64,000 nucleotides of DNA from an uncultured Lachnospiraceae bacterium. Its GTDB lineage: Bacteria; Bacillota; Clostridia; Lachnospirales; Lachnospiraceae. Positions 1-6,897 of the stretch are shown here, in pieces (the stretch's first letter is position 1; each line of letters opens with the position of its first letter). The notes beneath the pieces are model-generated. The model did no database searches. It was not told the DNA's origin and was given only the letters and a program-made list of their open reading frames with translations. The translations under genes were made by a program, and so were the position numbers. The stretch lies in the NCBI GenBank assembly GCA_902761585.1, contig CACWKX010000001.1:1-64000 (forward strand), written 5' to 3'.

Positions 1-96
1 TCTACGCTTGTGGAGACTATGTAAAACTAAAGTCCTTGCGACAATGTAACGGTCTTAGAAACAAGAATCCCATTGCTTTAGCTGTGGGAGTGTCAA
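1..96 (+). mobile_element. Right end of an IS200/IS605-family element (partial)
   Basis: The window opens inside the 3' end of a TnpB-type gene. It then runs into an imperfect hairpin (arms about 69-76 and 81-88, loop 77-80) followed by GGGAGTGTCAA. A hairpin with that GGGAG(T)GTCAA tail is typical of IS605-group right ends, with the boundary just after TCAA (base 96). The left end and any tnpA lie outside the window. Seen: the hairpin, the tail and the overlapping reading frame. Inferred: the element family and the exact boundary. The insertion lies directly upstream of the first radical SAM gene. Confidence 0.6.
1..96 (+). ncRNA. Omega RNA (reRNA) 3' scaffold portion, partial
   Basis: In IS200/IS605 elements the guide RNA of TnpB is transcribed from the 3' end of tnpB and ends at the right-end boundary; the flanking host DNA supplies the guide. 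Here the tnpB frame overlaps the terminal hairpin (69-88) and the GTGTCAA tail. If the boundary is at base 96, the natural guide would begin CAGGGCAGTTTTTTT at base 97. The 5' start of the RNA is outside the window or unresolved. This call rests on family knowledge plus the visible hairpin; there is no expression evidence. Confidence 0.42.
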
Positions 97-122
97 CAGG
101 GCAGTTTTTTTATACGAAATGA
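3..122 (+). CDS. tnpB: TnpB (RNA-guided nuclease/OrfB), C-terminal fragment, 5' end outside window
   Basis: The frame starting at base 3 is open from the window edge to TGA at 120-122 and encodes 39 residues beginning YACGDYVKLKS. An ACG[D/E]xV motif shortly after the zinc-finger/RuvC-III region is characteristic of TnpB C-termini, and the rest is the variable tail that reads through the right-end hairpin. TnpB is an omega-RNA-guided DNA nuclease that helps retain IS200/IS605 elements. Catalytic residues would lie upstream of the window, so activity cannot be judged. The reading frame passes the element boundary by about 26 bp. Confidence 0.55.
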   Translation, partial: YACGDYVKLKSLRQCNGLRNKNPIALAVGVSTGQFFYTK

Positions 123-152
123 TCGTGAAATAATCGACCACAGGAGATTTGA

Positions 153-2078
153 ATGAATCAGAAATCAACATCATCCTATAAACTGGCACTTCCGGAGGAA
201 ATTCTTCTCCAGGTTGAGAAGCCGGAGCGGTATCTCGGGAACGAGCTGAACGTCGTCCGGAAGGATAAGTCGACAATCGATATCCGCTTCTGTATGGCGT
301 TTCCGGACGTCTATGAGATCGGGATGTCTCACCTGGGCATCCAGATTCTGTACTCGATGTTCAATCGAAGAACGGATACCTGGTGCGAACGGGTTTATTC
401 TCCATGGGCAGACCTGGATCACATCATGCGCCAGAAAAAGATTCCGCTCTTTGCGCTGGAATCACAGGAACCGGTGAAGGTGTTCGATTTTCTCGGCATT
501 ACGCTGCAGTATGAGCTTTGTTATACAAATGTGCTTCAGCTTCTGGACCTTGCAGGGATTCCGCTTCATGCGAAGGAGCGGCTGGATGCACCCCTTGGGG
601 GTATGCCGATTGTGATCGGAGGCGGACCCTGTGCCTACAATCCGGAGCCAATCGCCGATTTCTTTGACCTGTTCTACATCGGGGAAGGAGAGACGGTTTA
701 CGACGAGCTGCTCGATTTGTACAAGGCATGCAGAAAAGCCGGGACTTCACGGCGTGAGTTTCTGTACAGGGCAGGGCAGATCGAGGGCATCTATGCGCCT
801 GCGTTCTACACACCGGTCTACCATGATGACGGAACGCTGGCTTCATTTTCCCCGGATCCTGCTTATCCGGGCCTTCCGCGCCGCATCCGGAAGCAGGCTG
901 TGGCGAACCTGGATGAGGCGCCGTATATTGACAAACCGCTTGTCCCTTACATGAGGGTGACGCAGGACAGAGTGGTGCTCGAGGTCATGCGCGGCTGCAT
1001 CCGCGGCTGCCGGTTCTGTCAGGCAGGCATGATCTATAGACCAAACCGGCACAAAAGCGCCGAGGTTCTGAAGAAGCAGGCGGATCAGCTCCTGAGGGAA
1101 AGCGGGCAAGATGAGATTTCGCTCAGCAGTCTGTCGACGAGCGATTATCCCTGCCTCCCGGAGCTGGTGAACTACCTGATCGGGCAGTATGGACAGAGGC
1201 AGGTCAACATCTCGCTGCCGTCCCTGAGAATCGATGCGTTCTCGCTTGATGTGATGAGCAAGGTACAGGATGTCAGCAAGAGCTCGCTGACCTTCGCTCC
1301 GGAAGCCGGATCACAGCGGCTTCGCAATGTCATCAACAAGGGGCTGACGGAGGAGGATATTCTTCATGGTGCAGGGGAGGCTTTCCGAGGCGGCTGGAAC
1401 AAGGTGAAGTTGTATTTCATGCTCGGCCAGCCGACAGAGACGGAGGAGGATCGGAAGGATATCGCCCATCTGGCAGAGAAGATCGCGGAGGAGTACTATG
1501 AGATCCCGAAGGAAGAGCGAAACGGAAAGTGCAGTATCTCCATATCAACGTCCTTCTTTGTCCCGAAGCCATTCACACCCTTCCAGTGGGCGGTGATGTA
1601 TGACCCGGGTGATTATCTGGGCTTTGCATCGACGGTCAATCATGAAGTGAAGGATATGAAAAACCACAAGAGCATCCGCTACAACTGGCATGAGGCCTAC
1701 GTGACGGTGCTCGAGGGACTTCTGGCGCGGGGTGACCGGAGAGTCGGCGCTGCGATCGAGGAGGCTTACAGACAGGGGGCCCTGTTTGATGCCTGGTCAG
1801 AATACTGGGACTGGGACAGATGGGTATCTGCGATGGAGAAGACCGGAGTGGACCTGGCATTCTATACCAAGCGGCAGCGGACAGAGGACGAGCTTCTGCC
1901 ATGGGACTTCATCGACTGCGGTGTGACAAAGAAGTTTCTGCTGGATGAATGGCACAGGGCGCTAGACGGTATTGTGACACCGAACTGCAGGGAAAACTGC
2001 AACGCCTGCGGTGCGATGAAATATAAATGCGGCATCTGCTATGACGAGGTGGACGGAAAGAAGGTGCTCCGGATATGA
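153..2078 (+). CDS. TIGR03960-type B12-binding-like radical SAM protein
   Basis: This 641-residue protein has an N-terminal region resembling a B12-binding Rossmann fold (the GGGPCAYNPEP and IGEGE stretches near 155-185). A radical SAM core follows with Cx3Cx2C at C282, C286 and C289 for a [4Fe-4S] cluster and SAM. A Cys-rich C-terminus (C612, C616, C619, C626, C629) could hold a second cluster. The substrate is not known. In Clostridia this family is regularly followed by the small DUF2344 protein and RNase E/G, as here, so a role linked to RNA or ribosomes is possible but inferred. Start ATG 153 has GGAG seven bases upstream. The gene overlaps the next by ATGA. Confidence 0.88.
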   Translation: MNQKSTSSYKLALPEEILLQVEKPERYLGNELNVVRKDKSTIDIRFCMAFPDVYEIGMSHLGIQILYSMFNRRTDTWCERVYSPWADLDHIMRQKKIPLFALESQEPVKVFDFLGITLQYELCYTNVLQLLDLAGIPLHAKERLDAPLGGMPIVIGGGPCAYNPEPIADFFDLFYIGEGETVYDELLDLYKACRKAGTSRREFLYRAGQIEGIYAPAFYTPVYHDDGTLASFSPDPAYPGLPRRIRKQAVANLDEAPYIDKPLVPYMRVTQDRVVLEVMRGCIRGCRFCQAGMIYRPNRHKSAEVLKKQADQLLRESGQDEISLSSLSTSDYPCLPELVNYLIGQYGQRQVNISLPSLRIDAFSLDVMSKVQDVSKSSLTFAPEAGSQRLRNVINKGLTEEDILHGAGEAFRGGWNKVKLYFMLGQPTETEEDRKDIAHLAEKIAEEYYEIPKEERNGKCSISISTSFFVPKPFTPFQWAVMYDPGDYLGFASTVNHEVKDMKNHKSIRYNWHEAYVTVLEGLLARGDRRVGAAIEEAYRQGALFDAWSEYWDWDRWVSAMEKTGVDLAFYTKRQRTEDELLPWDFIDCGVTKKFLLDEWHRALDGIVTPNCRENCNACGAMKYKCGICYDEVDGKKVLRI

Positions 2079-2839
2079 GAGTCAGGATCAAATACAGCAA
2101 GCAGGGGCTTTTGAAATTCATCGGTCATCTCGATATGATGAGATGCTTTCAGAAGCTGCTCCGGAGGGCCGGTGTGGATGTGACATTTTCGGAAGGCTAC
2201 AGTCCGCACATGGTGATGTCCTATGCGTTCCCGCTCGGGGTAGGGATGACGAGCGACTCGGAGTACGTGGATGTGGACCTGAACCGTGCCTATTCCAGCA
2301 GGGAGCTTGTCAGCCTTTTGAATGAGGCTGCCCCCGAGGGACTCCATGTGCTCGATGCCAGGGAGGTGCCTCTCGGGAAGGGCAACAAGGGCATGACCCT
2401 TGTTGCGCGTGCGGATTATACGCTCAGCTTCCGGCCGGGGCATGAGTGGGATTCTTCTGTTCAGGAGGCGTTCAGAAGCTGGGTGAAGCAGCCTGTTATC
2501 TATGCAGTGAAGAAGAGCAAGAAGGGGGAAAAAGAAGTCGACATTGCGCCATTTCTCTATGAGGCGGTTATTTCACCGGAGCCGAAAAGGGTCTGCGGCA
2601 TTGCCGATGAAGAGCCGGAGTTTCGGAAGGGGGATCTCTTTCTTTCTCTGTCAGCGGGCTCCGGAACAAACATCCGCCCGGATCTGGTCATGGATACATT
2701 CGTGAAGGACAGAGGTCTTCTGCCGGATCCTTACCGCTTTATGATCAACAGAGACGAGGTCTATGCAGACCTGGGCGGGGAGAGACCCGGATCAGACCGG
2801 TTTGTCCCACTCATCGGGCTGGGAACCACAATGGAGTGA
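2075..2839 (+). CDS. TIGR03936 / DUF2344 radical SAM-associated protein
   Basis: A 254-residue protein beginning MRVRIKYSKQGLLKFIGHLD, a start typical of the DUF2344 (radical-SAM-linked) family. In some bacteria this domain is fused to the C-terminus of the radical SAM protein; here it is a separate gene coupled by a 4-bp ATGA overlap, which supports a joint function. No catalytic motif is recognisable. The biochemical role is unknown in the family. Length is ordinary. The stop codon lies in the ribosome-binding region of the following RNase E/G gene. Confidence 0.85.
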   Translation: MRVRIKYSKQGLLKFIGHLDMMRCFQKLLRRAGVDVTFSEGYSPHMVMSYAFPLGVGMTSDSEYVDVDLNRAYSSRELVSLLNEAAPEGLHVLDAREVPLGKGNKGMTLVARADYTLSFRPGHEWDSSVQEAFRSWVKQPVIYAVKKSKKGEKEVDIAPFLYEAVISPEPKRVCGIADEEPEFRKGDLFLSLSAGSGTNIRPDLVMDTFVKDRGLLPDPYRFMINRDEVYADLGGERPGSDRFVPLIGLGTTME

Positions 2840-2844
2840 GGGAC

Positions 2845-4074
2845 ATGAAGTATCTGATTGAAGCATACAGTGGTCGCATATTGTCAGTGCTCTTAGGAGA
2901 GGACGGCCGGGCGGTTGAGATCCGTGCGGACAGCAGAACAGACGGGTTGAAGCTTGGAGATATCTGTATCGGCCGTGTTGAAAGGGTTGCGGCAAATACC
3001 GGCGCCTGCTTTGTTGAGGTTGCACGCGGGATCAAGGGGTATCTTCCACTCGACGACTTGTCGGCTCCGAGATATACGCGCAAGGGATCCTCCCCCAAAG
3101 TGCAGCAGGGGGATGAACTGATTGTCCAGGTCAGCCGGGAGGCATTCGGCACAAAGGACATGTCCCTGACAACCAAGCTGCAGCTCTCGGGACGGTACCT
3201 GCTTCTGGAAATGAGCGGGACGGGGCTTGGCATTTCGCGGAAGATTCAGGAGGAGAGAAGACGGGCACTCAGAGAGCATCTGTTTTCCGAGCAGACGCTT
3301 GAAGAAATGAGACAGCAGCTTGGTTCCTGCGGGGTGATTGTCCGGACAAATGCAGAACATGCGCCCGACGAGGACATCCGGAAAGAGCTTCAGAATCTGA
3401 CGGGTGCGATGCATCAGCTTCTTCTGACGGCGCCCTATCGCCCGGCATATACCGTTCTGCTGCGGCAGCCTGACCGTTGGCTGAAGCGGATCGAGTCGGT
3501 ACAGGCTGAAAAACTGAAGGAAATTCTGACAGATGACAGGAATCTGTATGAGGCGCTGGAAGACTATCTGCCCCCATACCTGAAGGAGAAGCTGCGCTTT
3601 TACCAGGATCCGATAATCTCCATGCACAATGTCTTTTCCCTGACGCGGGAGCTGAGCCGTGCACTCTGCAGGAAGGTGAATATGAAAAGCGGCGCGAATC
3701 TGGTGATCGAGCAGACAGAAGCCCTTGTCTCAATTGACGTCAATTCTGCGCATTCGATCAATGGCCGGGATAAGGAAAAAGCCGTCCTGAAGGTAAACAT
3801 GGAGGCGGCAGAGGAGTGTGCAAGGCAGATCCGCCTGAGAAATTTGTCCGGAATGATCCTGGTGGATTTTATCAACATGGAAGAGAAGGAATCCTACGAC
3901 CAGCTGATGAGACATCTGGCTCAGGCGACTGCGCAGGATCCAATGCAGGTGAAGGTAGAAGACCTGACAGCACTCGGACTTGTCGAGATGACCCGGAGAA
4001 AGGTGGAAGTTCCGCTGTTCCGGCAACTGAGCGGTCACCGGGAACGGTCGGAAAACGCTGAATTTCTGCCTTGA
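2845..4074 (+). CDS. rng: Ribonuclease E/G family protein
   Basis: RNase E/G endoribonucleases cut single-stranded AU-rich RNA during rRNA and mRNA processing. An S1-like RNA-binding segment covers about residues 35-110. The catalytic DNase I-like subdomain carries the two expected metal-binding aspartates, D298 (SIDVNS) and D341 (LVDFINM). The protein (409 residues) ends shortly after the LVEMTRRKV motif, so the CPxC zinc-link and small domain of E. coli RNase G are missing. I chose ATG 2845, which has GGAG eight bases upstream; an in-frame GTG at 2836 overlaps the previous stop but has no good ribosome site. The rplU promoter overlaps the 3' end. Confidence 0.88.
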   Translation: MKYLIEAYSGRILSVLLGEDGRAVEIRADSRTDGLKLGDICIGRVERVAANTGACFVEVARGIKGYLPLDDLSAPRYTRKGSSPKVQQGDELIVQVSREAFGTKDMSLTTKLQLSGRYLLLEMSGTGLGISRKIQEERRRALREHLFSEQTLEEMRQQLGSCGVIVRTNAEHAPDEDIRKELQNLTGAMHQLLLTAPYRPAYTVLLRQPDRWLKRIESVQAEKLKEILTDDRNLYEALEDYLPPYLKEKLRFYQDPIISMHNVFSLTRELSRALCRKVNMKSGANLVIEQTEALVSIDVNSAHSINGRDKEKAVLKVNMEAAEECARQIRLRNLSGMILVDFINMEEKESYDQLMRHLAQATAQDPMQVKVEDLTALGLVEMTRRKVEVPLFRQLSGHRERSENAEFLP

Positions 4075-4099
4075 CAGTTGAGAAATGGCATGCTATGAT
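4071..4099 (+). promoter_or_regulatory. Sigma-A promoter of rplU-prp-rpmA
   Basis: TTGACA (4071-4076), a 17-bp spacer and TATGAT (4094-4099). The -35 box overlaps the stop codon of the upstream RNase gene. Transcription would start near 4106, at the base of the L21 leader. Confidence 0.75.
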
Positions 4100-4103
4100 G
4101 CAT

Positions 4104-4185
4104 TTTGTATGCCGCACGGAGAGGCATAAGTGCGTCCGGGATTTGTGGACGACGCCACATTCGGCGAGATTGAAGAAAGGGGAGG
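4104..4185 (+). ncRNA. Ribosomal protein L21 leader (rplU 5' UTR element)
   Basis: The 5' UTR contains stem-loops typical of an r-protein leader: TATGCC/GGCATA (4108-4113 with 4123-4128), then a CGTCC/GGACG stem and a GCC/GGC stem before the GGGGAGGTG ribosome site. Position directly upstream of rplU in a Bacillota genome matches the known L21 leader, proposed to give autoregulation by L21. The assignment rests on position and visible pairing, without a covariance-model search. Confidence 0.6.
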
Positions 4186-4193
4186 TGCCCTGA

Positions 4194-4502
4194 ATGTACG
4201 CAATTATTGCAACTGGCGGAAAGCAGTACAAGGTTTCCGAAGGCGACGAGATCAGAGTTGAGAAGCTCTCGGCTGCAGATGGAGAGACTGTCACATTTGA
4301 TCAGGTCCTTGCTGTCAGCACGGATGATGGTCTGAAGGCAGGCGCTGATGTTGCCGGCGCAACGGTTACGGCTTCTGTTGTTACCACTGGCAGAGCAAAG
4401 AAGGTTATTGTTGCCAAGTACAAGAGAAAGACCGGATACCACAAGAAGAATGGCCACAGACAGTACTTTACGCAGGTAAAGATCGACAAGATCAACGCTT
4501 AA
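4194..4502 (+). CDS. rplU: 50S ribosomal protein L21
   Basis: A 102-residue protein beginning MYAIIATGGKQYKVSEGD, the invariant L21 start, and containing the conserved KYKRKTGYHKKNGHRQ segment that contacts 23S rRNA. L21 binds 23S rRNA together with L20. Length is normal. A strong GGGGAGGTG ribosome site precedes ATG 4194. It is first in a short transcription unit with prp and rpmA; the following gene begins one base after the stop, so prp translation is probably coupled. Confidence 0.97.
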   Translation: MYAIIATGGKQYKVSEGDEIRVEKLSAADGETVTFDQVLAVSTDDGLKAGADVAGATVTASVVTTGRAKKVIVAKYKRKTGYHKKNGHRQYFTQVKIDKINA

Positions 4503-4503
4503 G

Positions 4504-4833
4504 ATGATCCGGATTCAGTTATACAAATCTGGAGACGATTTCCTTGGCTTCGAGTGCAAAGGACATGCGGGTGCAGATGACGGAGAGTATGATCTGATCT
4601 GCAATTCCGTATCGGTGCTGACGATCAACACCGCCAATGCGATCGAGAGTCTGACGGAGACTGCGTTTTCAGAGGAGGAAAACCCGGAAGGCGGTTACCT
4701 GAAAGTCATGCTCAGCAGTCCGAAAGACCATGATGCCCAGCTCCTGATAAAGGCGATGGTACTTGGACTTGAACAGATTGCTGGGAACTATCCGGATTAT
4801 ATCCGGATACAGAAACGGGAAGTCAATCCCTGA
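4504..4833 (+). CDS. prp: Ribosomal-processing cysteine protease Prp (YsxB)
   Basis: Prp removes the N-terminal extension of the L27 precursor in Bacillota. The 109-residue protein has the catalytic dyad in the usual place: His21 in KGHAG and Cys33 in LICNSVS. The residue after the Cys is Asn, where many homologues have Ala. It lies between rplU and rpmA as in Staphylococcus and Bacillus, and rpmA encodes a matching extended precursor. It has no obvious ribosome site of its own, which suggests coupling to rplU and a low copy number relative to the ribosomal proteins. Confidence 0.93.
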   Translation: MIRIQLYKSGDDFLGFECKGHAGADDGEYDLICNSVSVLTINTANAIESLTETAFSEEENPEGGYLKVMLSSPKDHDAQLLIKAMVLGLEQIAGNYPDYIRIQKREVNP

Positions 4834-4846
4834 TCAGGGGATTCCC
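4817..4846 (+). promoter_or_regulatory. Hairpin spanning the prp stop codon, upstream of rpmA
   Basis: GGGAA and ATCCC on the 5' side pair with GGGGATTCCC on the 3' side around a TGATCA loop that contains the prp stop (4831-4833). A second small stem, TCCCG/CGGGA (about 4843-4855), reaches into the rpmA ribosome site. There is no T-run, so it is not a terminator. It could affect translation of rpmA or mRNA stability; the function is inferred only. Confidence 0.4.
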
Positions 4847-4867
4847 GAAGCGGGAGGTGAATGAGAG

Positions 4868-5170
4868 ATGCTGAATATGAATCTTCAGTTCTTCGCGCAC
4901 AAGAAGGGAGTCGGTTCCACAAAGAACGGGCGTGACTCAGAGTCCAAGAGACTTGGTGCAAAGAGAGCAGACGGACAGTTTGTCAAGGCAGGCAATATCC
5001 TTTACAGACAGCGCGGAACCCATATTCATCCGGGTGAGAACGTTGGAATCGGCAAGGACGATACCCTGTATGCAAAGGCTGACGGAGTTGTCAGGTTCTC
5101 CAGACTTGGCAAGTTCAGAAAGCAGGTTTCAATCGTTACCGAGAAGGCTGAGACCGAAGCAGCAGAGTAA
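4868..5170 (+). CDS. rpmA: 50S ribosomal protein L27 (precursor with cleavable N-terminus)
   Basis: L27 sits at the peptidyl transferase centre. The 100-residue product starts [14 protein letters not shown]; the mature Bacillota protein starts at Ala10 after Prp cleaves behind LNLQFF-type sequence. The core [17 protein letters not shown] and [11 protein letters not shown] segments are standard. ATG 4868 has AGGTGA upstream at good spacing; ATG 4874 is in frame but less likely. The extension would block the active site if left on, so this gene depends on the adjacent prp. A perfect-palindrome terminator follows. Confidence 0.97.
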   Translation: MLNMNLQFFAHKKGVGSTKNGRDSESKRLGAKRADGQFVKAGNILYRQRGTHIHPGENVGIGKDDTLYAKADGVVRFSRLGKFRKQVSIVTEKAETEAAE

Positions 5171-5196
5171 ATCCAGCTGTACAGAGATGGATGCAA

Positions 5197-5226
5197 AGGG
5201 GATTGCGTACGCAATCCCCTCTTTTT
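5197..5226 (+). terminator. Rho-independent terminator after rpmA
   Basis: A 24-bp perfect palindrome (5197-5220) beginning AGGGGATTGC is followed by CTTTTT. It ends the rplU-prp-rpmA unit. The following 200 bp before obgE hold another hairpin (GCAGGCA/TGCCTGC near 5259-5284) but no convincing promoter that I could assign. Confidence 0.9.
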
Positions 5227-5425
5227 GTGAAGGTGTATAAGTCCAGCCGTTTGCAGGAGCAGGCAGTTGTATCCGAATGCCTGCGTATGAGTGGCGGCGG
5301 CAGACATGAGCGGAAGCCTGAGAGGCAGCGCCGCGGAAGCCGATACATTGACACTCATATCATTGATATTGACAGAAAAACAGGCTCAACAGGCTTAGGC
5401 GTGAAAGCGCAAATAAGGGAAAAGT

Positions 5426-6748
5426 ATGTTTGCAGACAGAGCAAAGATTATAGTCCGCTCCGGGAAGGGCGGCGACGGACATGTCAGCTTCCGCCGGGAG
5501 AAGTTTGTGGCATCCGGCGGTCCGGATGGCGGCGACGGCGGGAAGGGCGGCGATGTCGTATTTGTGGTGGATGACGGCCTGAATACCCTGATCGATTACC
5601 GGCACCGCCGCAAGTTTTCCGCAACCGACGGCGAACCGGGCGGCAAGAAGAGATGCCACGGGGCGGATGGACAGGATCTGATCCTGCGGGTTCCTGCAGG
5701 GACTGTCATTCGCCTTGCCGAGACCGGGGAAGTCATCGCGGATATGTCCGGTGAAAACCGCAGACAGGTGATCCTGAAGGGAGGCCGCGGGGGAAACGGT
5801 AATATGCATTACGCCACCTCTACCATGCAGGCACCGGAGTATGCCCAGCCCGGGCAGGAGGCGCGTGAGCTTGAGATCAGGCTTGAGCTCAAGACAATCG
5901 CGGATGTAGGACTGATCGGGTATCCGAATGTTGGAAAGTCGACACTTCTGTCGCACATATCCAACGCAAAGCCGAAGATTGCGAATTATCATTTTACGAC
6001 ACTGAACCCGGAGCTCGGAGTTGTCGATCTTGAGGATGGCAGCGGATTTGTCGCGGCGGATATACCGGGACTGATTGAGGGGGCAAGCCAGGGAGCAGGG
6101 CTCGGGCATGAGTTCCTGCGCCATATAGACCGATGCAAGGTTCTGATCCATGTGGTGGATGCAGCGTCCACAGAGGGAAGGGATCCGGTCGAGGATATAT
6201 ACCGGATTGATCAGGAATTGGCTGCCTATGATGTTGCATTGAGCGAAAAGCCACAGGTCATAGCAGCCAACAAGATTGATTCGATTATCATTCCGGAGGA
6301 CGGGAAGAACCCGGACGGGACAGCATGGGAGGATCCTGTCAGCCGCCTGAAGCGTGAATTCGGGCCGAAGGATGTCGCAGTTTTCCCGATCTCCGCAGTC
6401 ACAGGGGAAGGCCTGAAGGACCTGATCTACTATGTCAGCTCCATGCTGAGGAAGCTTCCGAAGGAGACAAAGGTTTACGAGCAGGAGTATTTTCCGGAGG
6501 AGCATCTCCCGGGGAACAAGCTTTCGTTTACCTGCTGGAAGGATGCGAAGGATCCGCATCTGTTCCATGTGGAGGGACCGAAGATCGACAAGATGCTCGG
6601 CTACACGAATCTGGAGTCTGAGAAGGGCTTCCGCTTCTTCCAGAATTTCCTGAAGGACAACGGGATCCTGAAGGAGCTGGAGAAGCTTGGAATCGAGGAC
6701 GGCGACACCGTCAAGCTGTACGAGCTTCACTTTGAATATTATAAGTAA
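5426..6748 (+). CDS. obgE: GTPase Obg/CgtA
   Basis: Obg is an essential GTPase acting in 50S assembly and stress signalling. The 440-residue protein has the glycine-rich Obg fold (about 1-158, with repeated GGxGG), a G domain with G1 GYPNVGKST (165-173), G3 DIPG (from D212) and G4 NKID (near 280), and a C-terminal OCT domain (about 355-435). ATG 5426 has AAGGGA upstream. It follows rplU-prp-rpmA as in most Bacillota but has a terminator in between, so it needs its own promoter. No deviation from the family is seen. Confidence 0.97.
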   Translation: MFADRAKIIVRSGKGGDGHVSFRREKFVASGGPDGGDGGKGGDVVFVVDDGLNTLIDYRHRRKFSATDGEPGGKKRCHGADGQDLILRVPAGTVIRLAETGEVIADMSGENRRQVILKGGRGGNGNMHYATSTMQAPEYAQPGQEARELEIRLELKTIADVGLIGYPNVGKSTLLSHISNAKPKIANYHFTTLNPELGVVDLEDGSGFVAADIPGLIEGASQGAGLGHEFLRHIDRCKVLIHVVDAASTEGRDPVEDIYRIDQELAAYDVALSEKPQVIAANKIDSIIIPEDGKNPDGTAWEDPVSRLKREFGPKDVAVFPISAVTGEGLKDLIYYVSSMLRKLPKETKVYEQEYFPEEHLPGNKLSFTCWKDAKDPHLFHVEGPKIDKMLGYTNLESEKGFRFFQNFLKDNGILKELEKLGIEDGDTVKLYELHFEYYK

Positions 6749-6753
6749 ACCGA

Positions 6754-6828
6754 ATGCCAGCCGGATATCGCCCGCCATGCATGCAGGATGCATGGGAGGG
6801 ATAGCCGGCTGGCATCTTTTTTGTTTTT
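6754..6828 (+). terminator. Terminator after obgE
   Basis: A long hairpin with outer arms ATGCCAGCCGG (6754-6764) and CCGGCTGGCAT (6805-6815) and an inner CCATGCAT/ATGCATGG stem, followed by CTTTTTTGTTTTT. It separates obgE from the convergent rqcH. No T-run lies on the other strand, so it works mainly in one direction. Confidence 0.9.
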
Positions 6829-6897
6829 GCCGACAGGCAGGAGAGCCGGTAGCTGCGGAGCTACGATACCACGCGTAGTCATAAATGAGAAACCGGA

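Noticed and set aside
5348..5380. Two TTGACA boxes upstream of obgE
   Set aside because: Neither has a -10 at 16-18 bp spacing, so I could not call a promoter, although obgE probably has one here.
5360..6793. 477-codon open frame on the minus strand across obgE
   Set aside because: It is fully antisense to a clear Obg GTPase with all motifs; no ribosome site and no recognisable protein features.
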